DNA of 64,000 nt from Taudactylus pleione (GCA_031769625.1 JAUIMM010000169.1:9730001-9794000), one strand, 5' to 3'. Counted from the stretch's first letter, positions 22,640 to 34,885 are shown. A program made the numbers and translations. Notes: a model not told the origin generated them from the sequence alone.

Positions 22640-23400
22640 TGACTTGAAGAAAAGGTCAAGATGACATCAGGAAAGCGGGTCTTGCTTCTGTAAATTCAGG
22701 GACATCGCTGATACAGGACTGTAGGGTGAAGTACTGAGTGGGGGTGTCGACAAGGGTGGTTTGCTGGAAGAGGAATCAAGTTTCAGAATGGGAGTCTGTG
22801 ATTAAGAGGTGGGTTTTTAAAGAAAGTTTAAAGCTTTGAAGACTGGGGGCGAGACTAACTGGGCATGGGATAGCATTCTATAGGAGGGAAGCAGAACTTG
22901 AGAAATCATGGGTGGTAGAGTCGGAGGTGATAACCAGGTGAAAAACTGAGGTGCAGGTTGGTCAAACAACAGAGAAGTTTGTGGGAGATGTACACGTAGA
23001 TGAAGCCAGGGATGTAAGGGGAGGTACTGTACATTATTTGAACTTTGCACATGAGGATGTGGAGTTTGAAATTTATTTGGAATTAGCAAAGAAGTGAAAC
23101 TGCAGAAGAATAAAATTAATTTTGCTGATGGCTCTAAGCAAGGACAGACTGGCGGAAGGTGTTACAGTAGCCAAGGTGAAAGCTACAGAGACAGTGGTTG
23201 GGAGTTTGGATTGCATATAGGGTGAGAAAGGATCATATCCTGACAATGTTATGAAAGTGGAAGTGTCAGGTAAGGAACTGGGAGAGACTGGGAGAGAGAT
23301 TGGCAGTGACAAAAGGGTTAAGAGGGACACCAAGGAAGTAGATTTGAGGCACAGAGGACAGGGTAGTGTCAATAGTGAGAAACTTATATTATTGCTATAA
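22640..23400 (-). mobile_element. Old LINE fragment, probably L2/CR1 group
   Basis: The + strand phrases GGTGTTACAGTAGCCAAGGT, GGGTGAGAAAGGATC and GAGACTGGGAGAGAG recall the equivalent antisense zone of the LINE at 30.4-34 kb (GGTTACAGTAGTCCAATCTG, GGGTGAGAAAGGGTCTGATC). It is therefore likely a diverged C-terminal fragment on the - strand. All frames are broken. The relation is by eye and moderate. Confidence 0.5.
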
Positions 23401-24769
23401 CAGGTATGCTGCCATAATTGTATGGTATTTATTAAACTGTAACTAACAGTATCAGATTGTATTGCTATTGTTTATTTCACATTGAAGTCAAAGTGTTCAT
23501 AGTGTTACACTTTTTTGCTAATGAATGTTGATGAATAGGTTCGGGTAGGCTTAGAACTGTGTAAAGGTCTAATAGGCCTGATCTTGATATGGCAAGGTTG
23601 CCGGGTAGGTTGCATAATGATTACTTTGCCCATCACTGTTTTTATTTACTCATAAACCAGCTACCGTGATCAAGAGTTTGGAGTATGGATTGGCATATAA
23701 AATGTGGCCTACCGTGTCAGAAGATGTAAATCCAGAAGAAGGGAACACTATTGCTGTGCTGAAAATCAGTTCTCTTGGTGGCTCACAATTTAGATTCTGT
23801 CCCCTTAGTGTGTTTGTTGTATAGGGAGATGTGATACCAAACCATATGGCCAACACAAACTGTTGATTTCCTCTGCAATAGGGCTCTTTGTCCTAACATA
23901 AATAGAGCCCTGCTACAATATTCATTCCCATTAACCTGCTCAAAATATGTTACTAAGGGCCGGGTATAGGATTAATGGAATGATGTGTGAATTATTTATA
24001 CACGTGAACATCTAAAATTATATTTTCAAGAAATATAAAAGTAATGCATCAGTCAGTATAACATGGTTGCCATTGGCTTCTGGTTATAGGAAAAACATTA
24101 TATTGTAAATATAAGTGCCAGCTTTCAAGCGCCTTTGGGATTGGTTTAACAAAAACACAATGTATATAGAACCCTAGGCAAAATGTAGAACTTCATTTGA
24201 CATAATGGAACACATCATATGCAGACATCAGAAATCATAAAGCATTGTTTATTCAAATTCTGCTTCTAGAAATAAAGAAATAAAATACTCCATCATTGGG
24301 TCACACTAGAGTTTTCCAAGGCATAAGCTGTATGGCAATATAATTCCTCTATAGGAAAACAAATTAGTAGCCAAGTTGTTGCCGACGCTTATTCCTATCA
24401 CTGCATGTTCTTGCTTGAATCAGTAAAAATTGTTATTTGCATTTGATATTTTTATATTTTAGTTCACTACAAGGTGTATTCCCAGTAACTCATTACATTT
24501 TCATTGGTTATTGTGGAGTTACCAAGGCATATTCAGGTGCGGCTGCTGGGGGTGCTAGATAAATGTGTACTGAAGATGTGTACTACTCTGTTTGAGAGAC
24601 GTGTTATAAAATTAACTTATGTCCCAAAGCAGTTACATACTGTAGTTCAGCACATATTGTAGTGCAAGAGGGATCTGACCACATTTGACTAGTATAGCTG
24701 GTCAGATTAATTTATATTACAATTGTATATAAAATATAATTTAGCTTAACTTGGTGAATGCAGAGTTTG
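23401..24769. other. Intron, no clear feature
   Basis: AT-rich. A segment near 24595-24640 (GAGACGTGTTATAAAATTAA, CCCAAAGCAGTT) resembles 29836-29890, so both are probably fragments of one repeat family. Confidence 0.4.
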
Positions 24770-25605
24770 ATTGATTATTATTTATATAGTGCCAACATAT
24801 CGCAAAGTGCTATACAGAGAATACAGGGAATCATTAACGAATCCCTGTCCACAGTGGAGACAAAAACCTATACTCCCTTAGGGTGTGATAGGAATTACCG
24901 TCGGCCGCAGCCTGGCAGGGGTGAAGATCCCGATCGTCCAAAAAGGTAAGTATGCTAACCTAATTTCCACCCCTAGCCCTACCCCTCCTTTAGGGGTGCC
25001 TAACCCTAACCTCCCCCCCAGTGCCTAACCTTAACGCCTCTAAGTTCCTAAACCTAATCACCCTTCCCCGCTGCCTAAACCTAAGTCTCTCGGGGGGTGC
25101 CTAACCCTAACCTCCCCCCGGGGGTGCCTATACCTTACACCCCCTTCCCCTAGCCTAACCCTAACCCTCCCAGGGGGTGCCTAACCCTAAGTCCCCCCCG
25201 GGAACCCTAAACCTAACCCCCCCCCCGCGCTGCTGTCCGCACCCGCCTTACTTTCGTTCAGTATGCCGGGCGTCGGTCTTCCGGCATATGGATAATGACC
25301 GACGTCATTAGTACAACGCCGGGATTAGAGAGTCTGGAAGCCGGCGGTCGGCATTTAGACCCTCGGCTTTCAGGCTACATCCCCTCCCTTACACCTACTG
25401 TATCTATATTCCCACACCCACTAGGGATAATATCATCTGAAGGAAATGAAATTGCTGATATATTATTTAGTGTGTGTTCGAAAATCTGAGCACTCGGAGG
25501 AAATCCTCACAAACACACCACACAGACTGCCCAGGTAGGAAATTTACCCATGGACCCAGAGCTGTATTCAGCAATGCTGACCATTGTGCCATATAGCCCA
25601 TAATG
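24770..25605 (-). mobile_element. SINE with L2-like tail, diverged and split
   Basis: The left piece (24770-24880) has TTATTTATATAGTGCCAACA and an AGTGCTATACAGAG tail segment. The right piece (25384-25605) has CACACCCACTAGGG, GAGCACTCGGAGGAAATCCT and a worn tRNA-like head near 25550-25600. Together they match the better-preserved SINE at 26664-27020. The two pieces are separated by the element at 24881-25383. Confidence 0.65.
24881..25383. mobile_element. Miniature element with CCTAACCCTAA minisatellite
   Basis: 503 bp inserted in the SINE, with CTCCCTTA on both sides (24873-24880, 25384-25391). A 3-bp TTA duplication is an alternative reading. Tips are GGGTGTGATAGG and, on the complement, GGGATGTAGCCTG, so terminal similarity is weak. 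The interior repeats GTGCCTAACCCTAACCTCCC, and a donor-like AAGGTAAGT lies at 24943-24951. A related element is at 40805-41145. Confidence 0.7.
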
Positions 25606-25881
25606 GGTCTTACTTAGAGGTGAATGCATATGCACTCAAACATATGCAAATGAAACACATAAGGAAAGTTTACAGTATGAATGTTTAGTGGGTAATATCT
25701 CTAGAATAGCAATACACAATAGCATAGAAATGTGACAGAACAGTGTTATTTGTAAATTCTAAAGTCACATTAACCTATTTTTATAGAACATAATAATGTA
25801 ATGAATTGTCATATACACAAGTGAAAACATGTTTTCACAATCATTACTAAATGCAAAAGTTGCATGTTCATGTATTATATA
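25606..25881. other. Intron, no feature seen
   Basis: AT-rich, no supported feature. Confidence 0.4.
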
Positions 25882-25973
25882 CTATCAAACATGGGCGTCG
25901 GATCAGGGGGGGTGAGGGGACGGCTCGCCCCCCCCAAACATGTGAAAGGAGCGGCAGGCGGACAGGGATGGTC

Positions 25974-26128
25974 AGGGGCTGTGCTGTATAATAATAGAGA
26001 GCACGGCCCCTGCACCGCATGGAGGAGGAGGTGTAATGTGCGGCCTTTAAGTTAAAACACCGCACATTACACTTCCTCCTCCATGCGGTGCAGGGGCTGT
26101 GTAGTCTATTTCTATAAAGCACAGCCCC
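25974..26128. repeat. Long inverted repeat
   Basis: CCCCTGCACCGCATGGAGGA followed by GGAGGTGTAATGTGCGG pairs with CCGCACATTACACTTCC and TCCTCCATGCGGTGCAGGGG. Outer segments (GGGGCTGTGCT and AGCACAGCCCC) also pair. The loop is around TTTAAGTTAAAA. Confidence 0.88.
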
Positions 26129-26524
26129 TGACCGTCTGCGCTGCCCGCCCGCCACTCAGTCAGTTGAGGGAGGGGAGGGGAGGGGAGAGAGATGGAGGGA
26201 GGGAGGGAGGGAGGAAGGAAGGGAGAGGGGAGAGGAATGGGGGCCCCTGTCTATGACTATGCCCCTTCTGTGGCCATGCTTCCAACATCCAGACCTGCTG
26301 GATGCAGAGATGTCATCGACAGTTTCCCATTGATGGCAAGAAACCTTCAACAGGAATCCATCTATGATCAACACCATCAGCTGCCATTATTTAGCTTTTT
26401 ATATAAATAACACAGCAGCAAGAAAGGGAAGTGCAGAGGCTGCAGGCGGCGAGTGCATGGGTGGAGAAAGGAGAAATGAGAGCAGAATGTCACACTATAT
26501 CATCTGTAGGGCCTATCTAGTACC

Positions 26525-27072
26525 CAGGGTTGGACTGGCCCACAGGGGTACAAGGGAAATCCCTGGTGGGCCCCACTGCCTAAGGGCCCTCCCACTTGCT
26601 CTAATGTCAGGTTCCAGACTGTGCACTCAAATTAAACATTGTTACTCTATTAGAGGGTCAGTTACATTTTATTTATTTATTATTAATTTATTACCAGTTA
26701 TTTATATAGCGCACACATATTCTGCAGCGCTTTACAGAGGGAATATTTGACCATTCACATCAGTCCCTGCCCCAGTCGAGCTTACCTATTCCCTACCACA
26801 TGTGCACACATACATACACACAGGTTAATTTGTGTTGGGAGCCAATTAACCTACCAGTATATTTTTGGAGTGTGGGAGGAAACCGGAGCACCCGGTGGAA
26901 ACCCACGCAAGCACAGGGAGAATATACAAACTCCACACAGTTAGGGCCATGGTGGGAATTGAACCCATGACCTCATTGCTGTGAGGCAGTAACGCTAACC
27001 ATTACACCATCTGTGCTGCCCTAACCCTAAGTCGTCTCCCCGGTGGGCCCTTCATGCTGCAGTCCGACACTG
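26525..27072. mobile_element. hAT miniature element D, 548 bp, second layer of the nest
   Basis: Perfect 8-bp duplication CTAGTACC at 26517-26524 and 27073-27080. Tips CAGGGTTGGACTGG and, on the complement, CAGTGTCGGACTGC. It contains the SINE at 26664-27020. The CAGGGCCGGACTGGCC tip at 40032 (complement) is similar. Confidence 0.92.
26664..27020 (-). mobile_element. tRNA-derived SINE with L2-like 3' tail
   Basis: On the - strand it begins with a tRNA-like head: GGTGTAATGGTTAGCG (A box region) and GGGTTCAATTCCCACC (B box). A conserved middle follows (GTGTGGAGTTTGTATATTCT, GGTTTCCTCCCACACTCC), then a tail with AAAGCGCTGCAGAATA and GCGCTATATAAATAA plus an AAT-rich end. The tail matches L2-type LINE 3' ends, implying mobilisation by that LINE. 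It is the best SINE in the window. Confidence 0.88.
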
Positions 27073-27279
27073 CTAGTACCCATCTCCACACCTCCTGTAC
27101 TGGGATCAGCTCTGCCTGTTATTACTATATAAGGTGAGGAATATTGCTTATTACCTGCTGCATTGGAGCCTTTGGGGAATATGTATTATTATTGGATCTA
27201 TTATTGTTGGGGGAGGGGTGCCTGAATGATTTTATGTTGCCCCCCAACATAAAATCTTTCCGACGCCCCTGTTATCATA

Positions 27280-30200
27280 TACAAATTAAGTACAAACATA
27301 TGTTGTTCTCCTCTTTAAAATCAAATGGGAATCTACTTTACATTTGTAGTCCAAATGGAAATAATGTATATAGACAGCCATCATTTATATATAGTATAGC
27401 CAAAATACTAATAATTGGATACACAATCAGCAGGAAGAATGAATAAACAATCCGCCTAGCACAAGCAATGCTAGATAGTCCTGCTTATAGTCTTCCTCAT
27501 TAATCCACCAGTCCTCCAGCACACAGAACAGTAATGATATAGCAACCAGCCCACTGTCACTGAAAAGAAATAGACCCCATAATGTAAAATATAAGATAAA
27601 TCTACAAAAAAACCCCAGTTAATAATTACAAGAGTGACCAACTACATAACCAAAGTCATCTTTAAATCCTTATTCTACATCTTTGAATGTGATTACAATG
27701 CATTACTGATTTATCGATGTGGAAATGACATACTGTAGACCTATTTATCATTAGAACACTGGTCTTGCAAAAAGAGTATTTTGATTTTTTTTATTGCCAC
27801 GATTGAACAAAAACCTACTGCTTTTGCCGGTCAGTCTATGCAGGTGTGCCTACAGGTATGTCAGCATGCATGCTCTCGCATGTGGAGTGGAACTGAACAC
27901 ATAGTTTTTGCCTTTAAGTTTTAGTAAAAATATATGTAAGGTAAACTGTAGATATGTTTCAAAAAGATGAATGACGCCATGCTGCTAAATGCAGCATGGA
28001 ACAATACATTGTGCCGTGGTACACTGCATTATGTAATGTGTGCAGACTGCACAATGTATCGTTTCATCGCATCGTCCCGACGTCTGGGTACAAATGACAT
28101 ACCCATCTTAAGATGAGAGTACAGTCACACACAGAAGCATACCTCTCAACTATAGTGATGTGGAGTTTCGGGGCCCCCCTTCTCGTCATTTTGGGAGCTT
28201 GTCCAGTGCTCTGGGAGCTGCTGGGCAGTCCTCAAAATTTCCGGAGACAAGAAAGTGTGGAATGGATGACAAGCGTCTTCCATCATCCGAGGGAGGTGAC
28301 ACCAAAATAGCAGAGCAGCTCTACTATATTTGTGTCACCACCTCAGGTGGTGTCACCTGGTGCGGCCCGCACCCCTCTAGTGACTCCACTTATTCAGTGT
28401 ATACAGTATCTATTAAAGATTGTAATCAGTTATCGCCATCTTGAGATGGTGATAATAGGACAGATAGTGTAACAATCCGTGTACGGCTGCCATACTTTTT
28501 AAATAGGCTTCACCACCATGTTAATACATAGGAAGCCTTTGCCAGTGCAAAGATGAATCTACCCCACAGACTTGGCACTTTAGTTTACGTTTTGTTAATA
28601 AATGGGGCCACAGGAATCCATATTGTCTGACGTGAAGGAAAGCCTTTAATATATAGCCTGGCCTACTTCACTCTATTGTCCAACTGTTTTCTCTGCAATT
28701 TGACCACATTATGATCTATTGATGTTCAATAACACTAAGCGCACTTTATCATATCTCCGAAAATTTAGACCCATGAAATTGGGACTAAATAAGCTCTGCC
28801 CCTGACTGGCCCAAGCTCCATCATGATGCTCTCCAAACCCTGCCCATATTTTTCCAAAAACACCCACTTTTGGAAGAAACTCCACCCCTTTTTAGACCTG
28901 TTATTTAGGATAGTCGTTCTCTATAGATATGCTCTATCCACACTCACAAAATTGTTGCAATTTCATTTCTAACATGTTTCCATGGAAATTCATTGTGTTT
29001 GTTAACCAACATACAGATATAACATATGTAAATAACAATGTGAAATGTGGAACTTAAGATTTTTTTTTGTAACAATTTGTGATTTACATTCTGTGCTCAG
29101 CAGTGTGGAAAATGAGACACATTTACTCTCTCTCATTGCAGTGATCTGATGCTGAACCATAGCTTCTTCACCTCCTGCTGTTTGTTTCCTGAGATCAGAT
29201 CCTTGAACCTATCACTGTTTGATAGTGTCTTAGGAATTCACATGACACAAAATCCATATCCCATTGCTTTGGTATTCTGGTACACTGCCAGATGACTTTT
29301 TAATAGATAAATCAAAACTAGGAATACTGAATATTTTATCATTTTCTTAGATGATCATCACCTTCAGTAGCAATGTTTTTCAAGCTATCACAAAATGCAC
29401 ATTTATTGAATGTAATGTATACAGTTTATCATGCTTATAGTTATAATAACACCTACAGCAGAGGGTAGAACTAAGGGGCTGAATGCTGACCAACATCTGG
29501 CCACCACTTTTCTGTTTTGCTCACAGATACACACTCAGATAAAAATGATCTTAGAACACAGCTTAGTGTACTCTGCTGCTGCACTCTACGCTGCATTCTT
29601 ATCTGCTTCTGTCTTCTACCAATCCTGATGGCAATAACAACTACAGACACTTTAGCTGGGTACACATGAAGCGATCCGTCTTACCAGTGGTGTAAGTTCA
29701 TCCAGCTTCCCTGGACACATCAGAACATGGGGCACAATGTATACTTACCTACTTTTGAAAAAGCTTTTCAGGGGGATTGTGAAAATAACACCTATGAGCG
29801 CGGAGTTAAAGTGGGCGTGTACTGTTACATCTGAGAGGCGTGTCATAAAATTGACTGACATCCACATGTAAACGAGCCCCAAAGCAGTTGGTAAGATCTA
29901 CTTGTTGATGAAAATACACTGATACTTTTCAGAAAATGCAAGTAGCCATAGGGATAATTGTGCCTTATAACCAATGCAGGGTAATAATACTAATGATACC
30001 ATTTGAATGTATATCTCTATGTATTTTTTTTATATATAACAGCTTTATAATGGGGGTAAGGTACAATCAGGGAGATTGCCAGACTCTTCAGGGAGATTGC
30101 TACTATTTCAGGGAGTCTCCCTGACAATCAGGGAGAGTTGGAAAGTATGGCCCAATGATAGAAGCAGAATTGACAAAGATCATAAAAAAGCATATTTATC

Positions 30201-30427
30201 GTAACCCTGGTGCCCTAAGAAGACTAGAAATTCATTATCTTAAAGAGCAGATCTCATCTCTCAAGTGTGTAGCTTGACCAAGGTGTACCTAAAAATGAAA
30301 ACACTTTAACTCACATCCATCAGTTGTGGGGGCCTATTTATTAAGCCAATCTGTCCTTAAAATATTTGGAAACTGCTGTTTCCGGATGCTTAAGGGCAGA
30401 ATTAAGTATGCATACAATGTAATAAGA
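27280..30427. other. Intron with worn repeats
   Basis: No gene. CATACCTCTCAACT at 28139 and its partner AGTTGGAAAGTATG near 30137-30150 could be terminal repeats of one element of about 2 kb, and a GGGAGATTGC/CAGGGAG direct repeat lies at 30070-30135. AGCTGGGTACACATGAAGCG at 29655 looks like another miniature-element tip. None could be closed with a target duplication. Confidence 0.4.
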
Positions 30428-33400
30428 TTTATTATTATTATTATTATTATCATTTATTTATATGGCGCCACAAGTGTTCCGCAGCGCCTTACAAAGTACA
30501 TAGACAAAAAAGTAACCATTGACTTACAATACAATACAGGACAGGACATGGATAAACATTGCTATATTAGTGACATTAACGCCCGCATAAGCAGCCAAGT
30601 GTTAGTTGCCCTAGTGGCTGGTAAGAGATAAATTAAATTACAGTAGGGAGAAGCACAAGAGGGTAGAGGGCCCTGCTTGAAAGAGCTTACATTCTTTAAG
30701 GGAGGGGAAGACAAACAGGAGTGACACAGAATGGGGTGGGCCGGGAGAAAGGAAGATGTAGCAGCAAGTTAGGATGAGAGCTGGAAGGCTTTAATGAAGT
30801 AGTGGGTCTTAAGAGCTCGTTTGAAAGTTGGTAGAGAGGTGCAGAGTCTGATAGGGAGAGGGAGGGAGTTCCAAAGGTGAGGAGCAGCATGGGCAAAGTC
30901 TTGGAGGCGGGAGTGGGAGGAAGTAATCAATTGGCATGAAAGGCGGCGTGTATTAAGTGAACGAAGAGGGCGGACAGAAGAGTGAAGGGAGATGAGATCA
31001 GAGATGTAAATGGGAGAGGAATGGGTGAGGGCTTTGTAAGTGAGTGTAAGAGCCTTGAATTGGGTTCTGAAAGGGAATGGGAGCCAGTGGAGGGCTTGCA
31101 AAAGAGGGGAGGCAGATGTAGAGCGTTTGGAGAGGAAGATGAGCCGAGCAGCAGCATTGAGCACAGACTGGAGAGGAGAGAGATGGGATTTGGGGAGGCC
31201 AGATAGAAGGAGGTTACAGTAGTCCAATCTGGAGATGACCAGTGAGTGGATGAGGGTTTTGGTAGCATCCTGGGTGAGAAAGGGTCTGATCTTGGAAATA
31301 TTCTTGAGATGGAAACGACAGGACTGTGAGAGGTTCTGAATGTGTGGTTTAAAGGAGAGGGAAGAGTCCAGGATGACTCCAAGACAACGCACTTTGGGGC
31401 TAGATGAGATAGTAATGCCATCTATTAATAAAGAAATAGTGGGACATGATGTTATGTGGGAGGGTGGGCTCAGTCTTAGACATATTAAGTTTGAGAAATC
31501 GCTGGGACATCCAGGAAGAGATAGCAGAGAGACAGTTGGAGATACGAGTCAGTATAGAGGGGGAAAGATCAGGGGAGGAAAGCTAGATCTGAGTATCATC
31601 AGCATAGAGATGATAATGGAGGTCAAAAGAGCTGATGAGTTTACCTAGAGAAGACGTATAGAGAGAGAATAGGAGAGGTCCAAGAACAGAACCTTGGGGA
31701 ACACCTACTGTAAGAGGCTGTGGGGGGGATGAGTCGCCATGAGAGGAAACAGAGAAGGAACGTTCAGAGAGGTAGGAGGACAGCCAGGAGAGAGCAGTGT
31801 CACGTAGACCACGGGAGTGAAGGATATGCAGCAGTAGAGGGTGGTCCACAGTGTCAAAAGCAGCAGAGAGATCAAGGAGAATGAGCAGTGAGTAGTGGCC
31901 CTTGGATTTGGCAGCAAGGAGGTTGTTGCTGACTTTTGTGAGGGCAGTTTCAGTGGAGTGGAGAGAACGGAAGCCAGACTGAAAAGGGTCAAGGAGGGAG
32001 TGGGAGGAAAGAAATGTGGTGAGGCGGTTGTAAACAATACGCTCAAGGAGTTTGGAGGCAAAAGGGAGGAGAGAGATTGGACGGTAGTTAGAGAGAATGT
32101 TAGGATCAAGGTTAGGTTTTTTAAGAATGGGGGAAACACGGGCATGCTTGAATGCAGAAGGAACAGTGCCAGATGAGAGGTAGAGATTAAGGAGGTGGGC
32201 AAGATGGGAGCAGGCAGAAGGAGAGAGGTAGCGGAGGAGGTGGGAGGGGATAGGGTCGAGAGGAGAGGTGGAAGGGGGAGAGGACTGGATAAGGGCCTTA
32301 ACTTCCTCTCCAGTCACAGGGGAGAAGGATCAGAGTCTGTAAAATGGATGGGGAGGGGTGATCCGTGAAAGGAGGAGGTGGAGAGCTGGGGGACTGGTTG
32401 GATATGATGTCCTGACGTATGTAATCAATTTTAGATGTGAAATAGGTAGCAAAGTCAGTGGCAGAGAGCAAGGAGGGGAGACGAGGAGGGGGTGGACAGA
32501 GGAGGGAGTTGAAGGTGGAAAAGAGACGCTGGGGATTTGAGGACATGGAGGAGATGAGATTATTGAAATATGACTGTTTAGAGAGGAAAAGGGCAGCACT
32601 GTAGGATGACAGCATGAATTTGAAATGGAGAAAATCTGCCTGAGAGCGTGATCTTCTCCACTGTCGCTCGGCGGTTCGTGAACATTTTTGCAGGTATCTG
32701 GTGCATTTGTAATGCCAGGGTTGAGGTTTGAATTTGCGAGGGTGAGTAGTGATCGCCGGAGCAACAGAGTCAAGAGCAGAAGTTAGGGAGGCATTGTATA
32801 GGGAAGCAGCTTGTTCAGCGCAGGAGAAAGAGAGGATAGGGGAGAGAAGTGAGTCAAGTAGGGAAGAAAAGAAAGCAGTGTCGATGGCTTCAATGTTACG
32901 CTTAGTGATGGTGGCTTTCGGAGGTAGTGGAGGGGAAGGAGAGAGGGATAGGTTAAAAGAGAGGAGGTGATGGTCAGAGAGGGGGAATGGGGAATTGGAG
33001 TAAGCAGAAATATCACAACGGTGAGTGAATACCAGATCAAGCAAATGCCCACTCGCATGGGAGGGTGAGGAGGTCCATTGGGAGAGTCCAAATGAGGAAG
33101 TGAGGGTGAGTAGTTTGGAGGCAGCAGATTCTGTGGGGATATCAATAGGAATATTGAAGTCACCGAGGATAATAGAGGGAAGGTCTGAGGAGAGAAAGTG
33201 AGTGAGCCAGGAAGCAAAGTTGTCAAGGAACTTGGAGGGAGGGCCAGGGGGACGGTAGATGACAGCTACTCTGAGGTGTACTGGTTGGAAGAGGTGTATA
33301 GCATGAACTTCAAATGTGGAGAATGTAAGGGATGGTTCTGATGGTATATGTTGGTATGAGTAACCAGGGGATAGAAGGACCCCAACACCACCACCATGGC

Positions 33401-34040
33401 GACCCCCAGGCCTGGGGGTGTGGGAGAAGGTGAGGCCCCCATAAGAGAGAGCTGCAGAAGAAGTGGTGTCAGAGGGTAAAATCCAGGTTTCAGTAATGGC
33501 CAGGAGATTCAGGGAGTTGGAGATGAAAAGGTCATGGGTGGGGGCCAGTTTGTTACAGACTGATCTGGCATTCCAGAGGGCAAAGGATAGAGTGACAGAG
33601 TTGATAGGAGAGATGGGAATGAGATTATCAGGGTTGCAATAGCGTGGAGATGAGAATACTTTGGGAGACCGAGATGAATAGAGTGTAGGGATCGTGCGTG
33701 CTGCTGTGCTAGGAGAGGACCCTGTAGGAAGTGGGCAGGGAGGGAAGTTAAGGAGATGTGAATGGAAGTGGGGCGAAGTGACAGGGAGATAAGTAAGGGA
33801 GGAAAGATTACCAGTGGGGTAGTAGGATCCTTGGGGGGTATAAGAGAAAGAAAATGGAGTAATGGGAGAAGAGGGGGAGGAAGGCAGAGAGAGAAGGGGA
33901 GATAGGAGGAGGTGGAGGAGACCAGGGGGAAAGGATAGAGGTGGAGTCAGAGGGCAGAACAAAAGATTAGTTAGAAACTGAGTGAAGGGAGGAGACAACA
34001 TGGTCATGGTAAGGATGAGGTACAGTGTCAGCACAACAAA
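30428..34040 (-). mobile_element. L2-clade LINE, about 3.6 kb
   Basis: On the - strand this is an apurinic-type endonuclease plus reverse transcriptase element ending in an untranslated tail with AAGGCGCTGCGGAACACTTG and GGCGCCATATAAATAA followed by AAT repeats (30428-30460). The AAT-type tail and the protein motifs fit the L2 group within the CR1 superfamily. The coding part is nearly complete but contains at least two frame changes. Shorter tails of the same group lie at 8621 and in the SINEs. Confidence 0.88.
30769..34034 (-). pseudogene. L2-type ORF2: endonuclease, reverse transcriptase, C-terminal domain
   Basis: The - strand frame from 34034 encodes a Pro/Ser-rich leader and then an exonuclease-endonuclease-phosphatase domain (about residues 148-365): ALWNARS (metal-binding Asn at 154), TETWI (Glu 182), GGGVGVLLS, VAVIYRPPG, LGDFN (Asp 292) and SDHHLL. 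After a frame change near 32300 the reverse transcriptase reads [59 protein letters not shown] and LYADD (about 31600). A second frame change follows, and 31392-30769 gives the family C-terminus: LGVILDSSLSF, SRLDYCNLLLSGLP, AARLI and HLWNSLPL. About 1,080 residues in total is normal for ORF2. All catalytic motifs look intact, so the copy is fairly young but broken. Confidence 0.9.
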
Positions 34041-34712
34041 AATATATTATAGAGTTTAGAAAAAGTGGAGATAAGATGGGAGCAGAAATTGAATATTAGA
34101 GTAGAGAGTAGCAGTAGCTAGATCATGTAAGACTAGACCAAAGTGCTAATGTAAAAATACATTATTACAGAGTTAAGCTGATATTAACAGTATTCAGTAA
34201 GATTATCTGTTAAGCACGGAGGCAGCACAAATAGTAGCAAGTGATAGCCAGAGTTTTTGTAGCAACCAGAGTTCAGTTTTGAAAGTCCAGGTTATGCAGT
34301 CAGCAGGAGTTTGTAGCAGTGAGTTTTTAAAATCACCTTTGTTGATGGTTTTTCTCCAAATCTAGATTAGGTTTTTAGAAGTGCAGATCGGTTGTTTCCC
34401 TTCTGTTCCACTTTGGTTCAACGCTGGTGTAACGCTAGTATTAATGTTAAAATGCACTTTTGAATGGAGCAATTCCAGCCAGGCTATTCCAGCCTACTAA
34501 TGACCAATATGTAGGAGACCTGGCATGTTAAATTACTGATTGCTTACAAGCCCAGCACCCTCCCACTAATATGGCTAGCAATAAATTGAGTTAAACAAAC
34601 ACACAGCACATACCACTAGGCTAATAACAGGCTCAATGAGCTAACTAACAAAGAAACTAAAAACATTAAACTAATATACTATGCAGTGATATGCTAAATA
34701 ACATTGCTTATC
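34041..34712. other. No gene seen; possible LINE 5' leader
   Basis: Probably includes the LINE's untranslated leader on the - strand. The true 5' end cannot be fixed. Confidence 0.4.
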
Positions 34713-34885
34713 AGCAAAAGTCTGAGACTTGTAGTCCGTTACCTAAGTTCACAGCCTGGCCAATATATATTCAGTATATTCAGTATAGCAAAAGTCTGAG
34801 ACTTGTAGTCCGTTACCTAAGTTCACAGCCTGGCCAATATATATTCAGTATATTCAGTATAGCAAAAGTCTGAGACTTGTAGTCC
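34713..34885. repeat. Perfect 74-bp tandem duplication
   Basis: Units 34713-34786 and 34787-34860 look identical, and a third begins at 34861 and breaks off after about 25 bp (AGCAAAAGTCTGAGACTTGT). Identity without mismatches implies a recent event or an assembly duplication. Confidence 0.95.

Larger units (their letters stand above)
25890..27271. mobile_element. hAT-type element, outer layer of a triple nest
   Basis: Tips CATGGGCGTCGGA and, on the complement, CAGGGGCGTCGGA match at 12 of 13 positions. Flanking 8-mers CTATCAAA (25882-25889) and TTATCATA (27272-27279) match at 6 of 8. The left part carries a large hairpin (25974-26128) and a purine-rich GGGA block (26164-26240). The right part, after the nested element, ends GCCCCCCAACATAAAATC. 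No transposase. Confidence 0.8.

Noticed and set aside
24950..25240. Interstitial telomere
   Set aside because: The CCTAACCC motif is spaced by other sequence within 20-30 bp units and is bounded by a duplicated CTCCCTTA, so a mobile-element minisatellite fits better.
27280..30427. A single 2-kb element between CATACCTCTCAACT (28139) and AGTTGGAAAGTATG (30137)
   Set aside because: The terminal match is short and no target duplication could be found; kept only as a remark.
32330..33226. Additional open frames of about 147 codons on the - strand within the LINE, and + strand frames over 30982-32970
   Set aside because: Shadows of the LINE ORF2 in other frames; only the frames with endonuclease and reverse transcriptase motifs are real.
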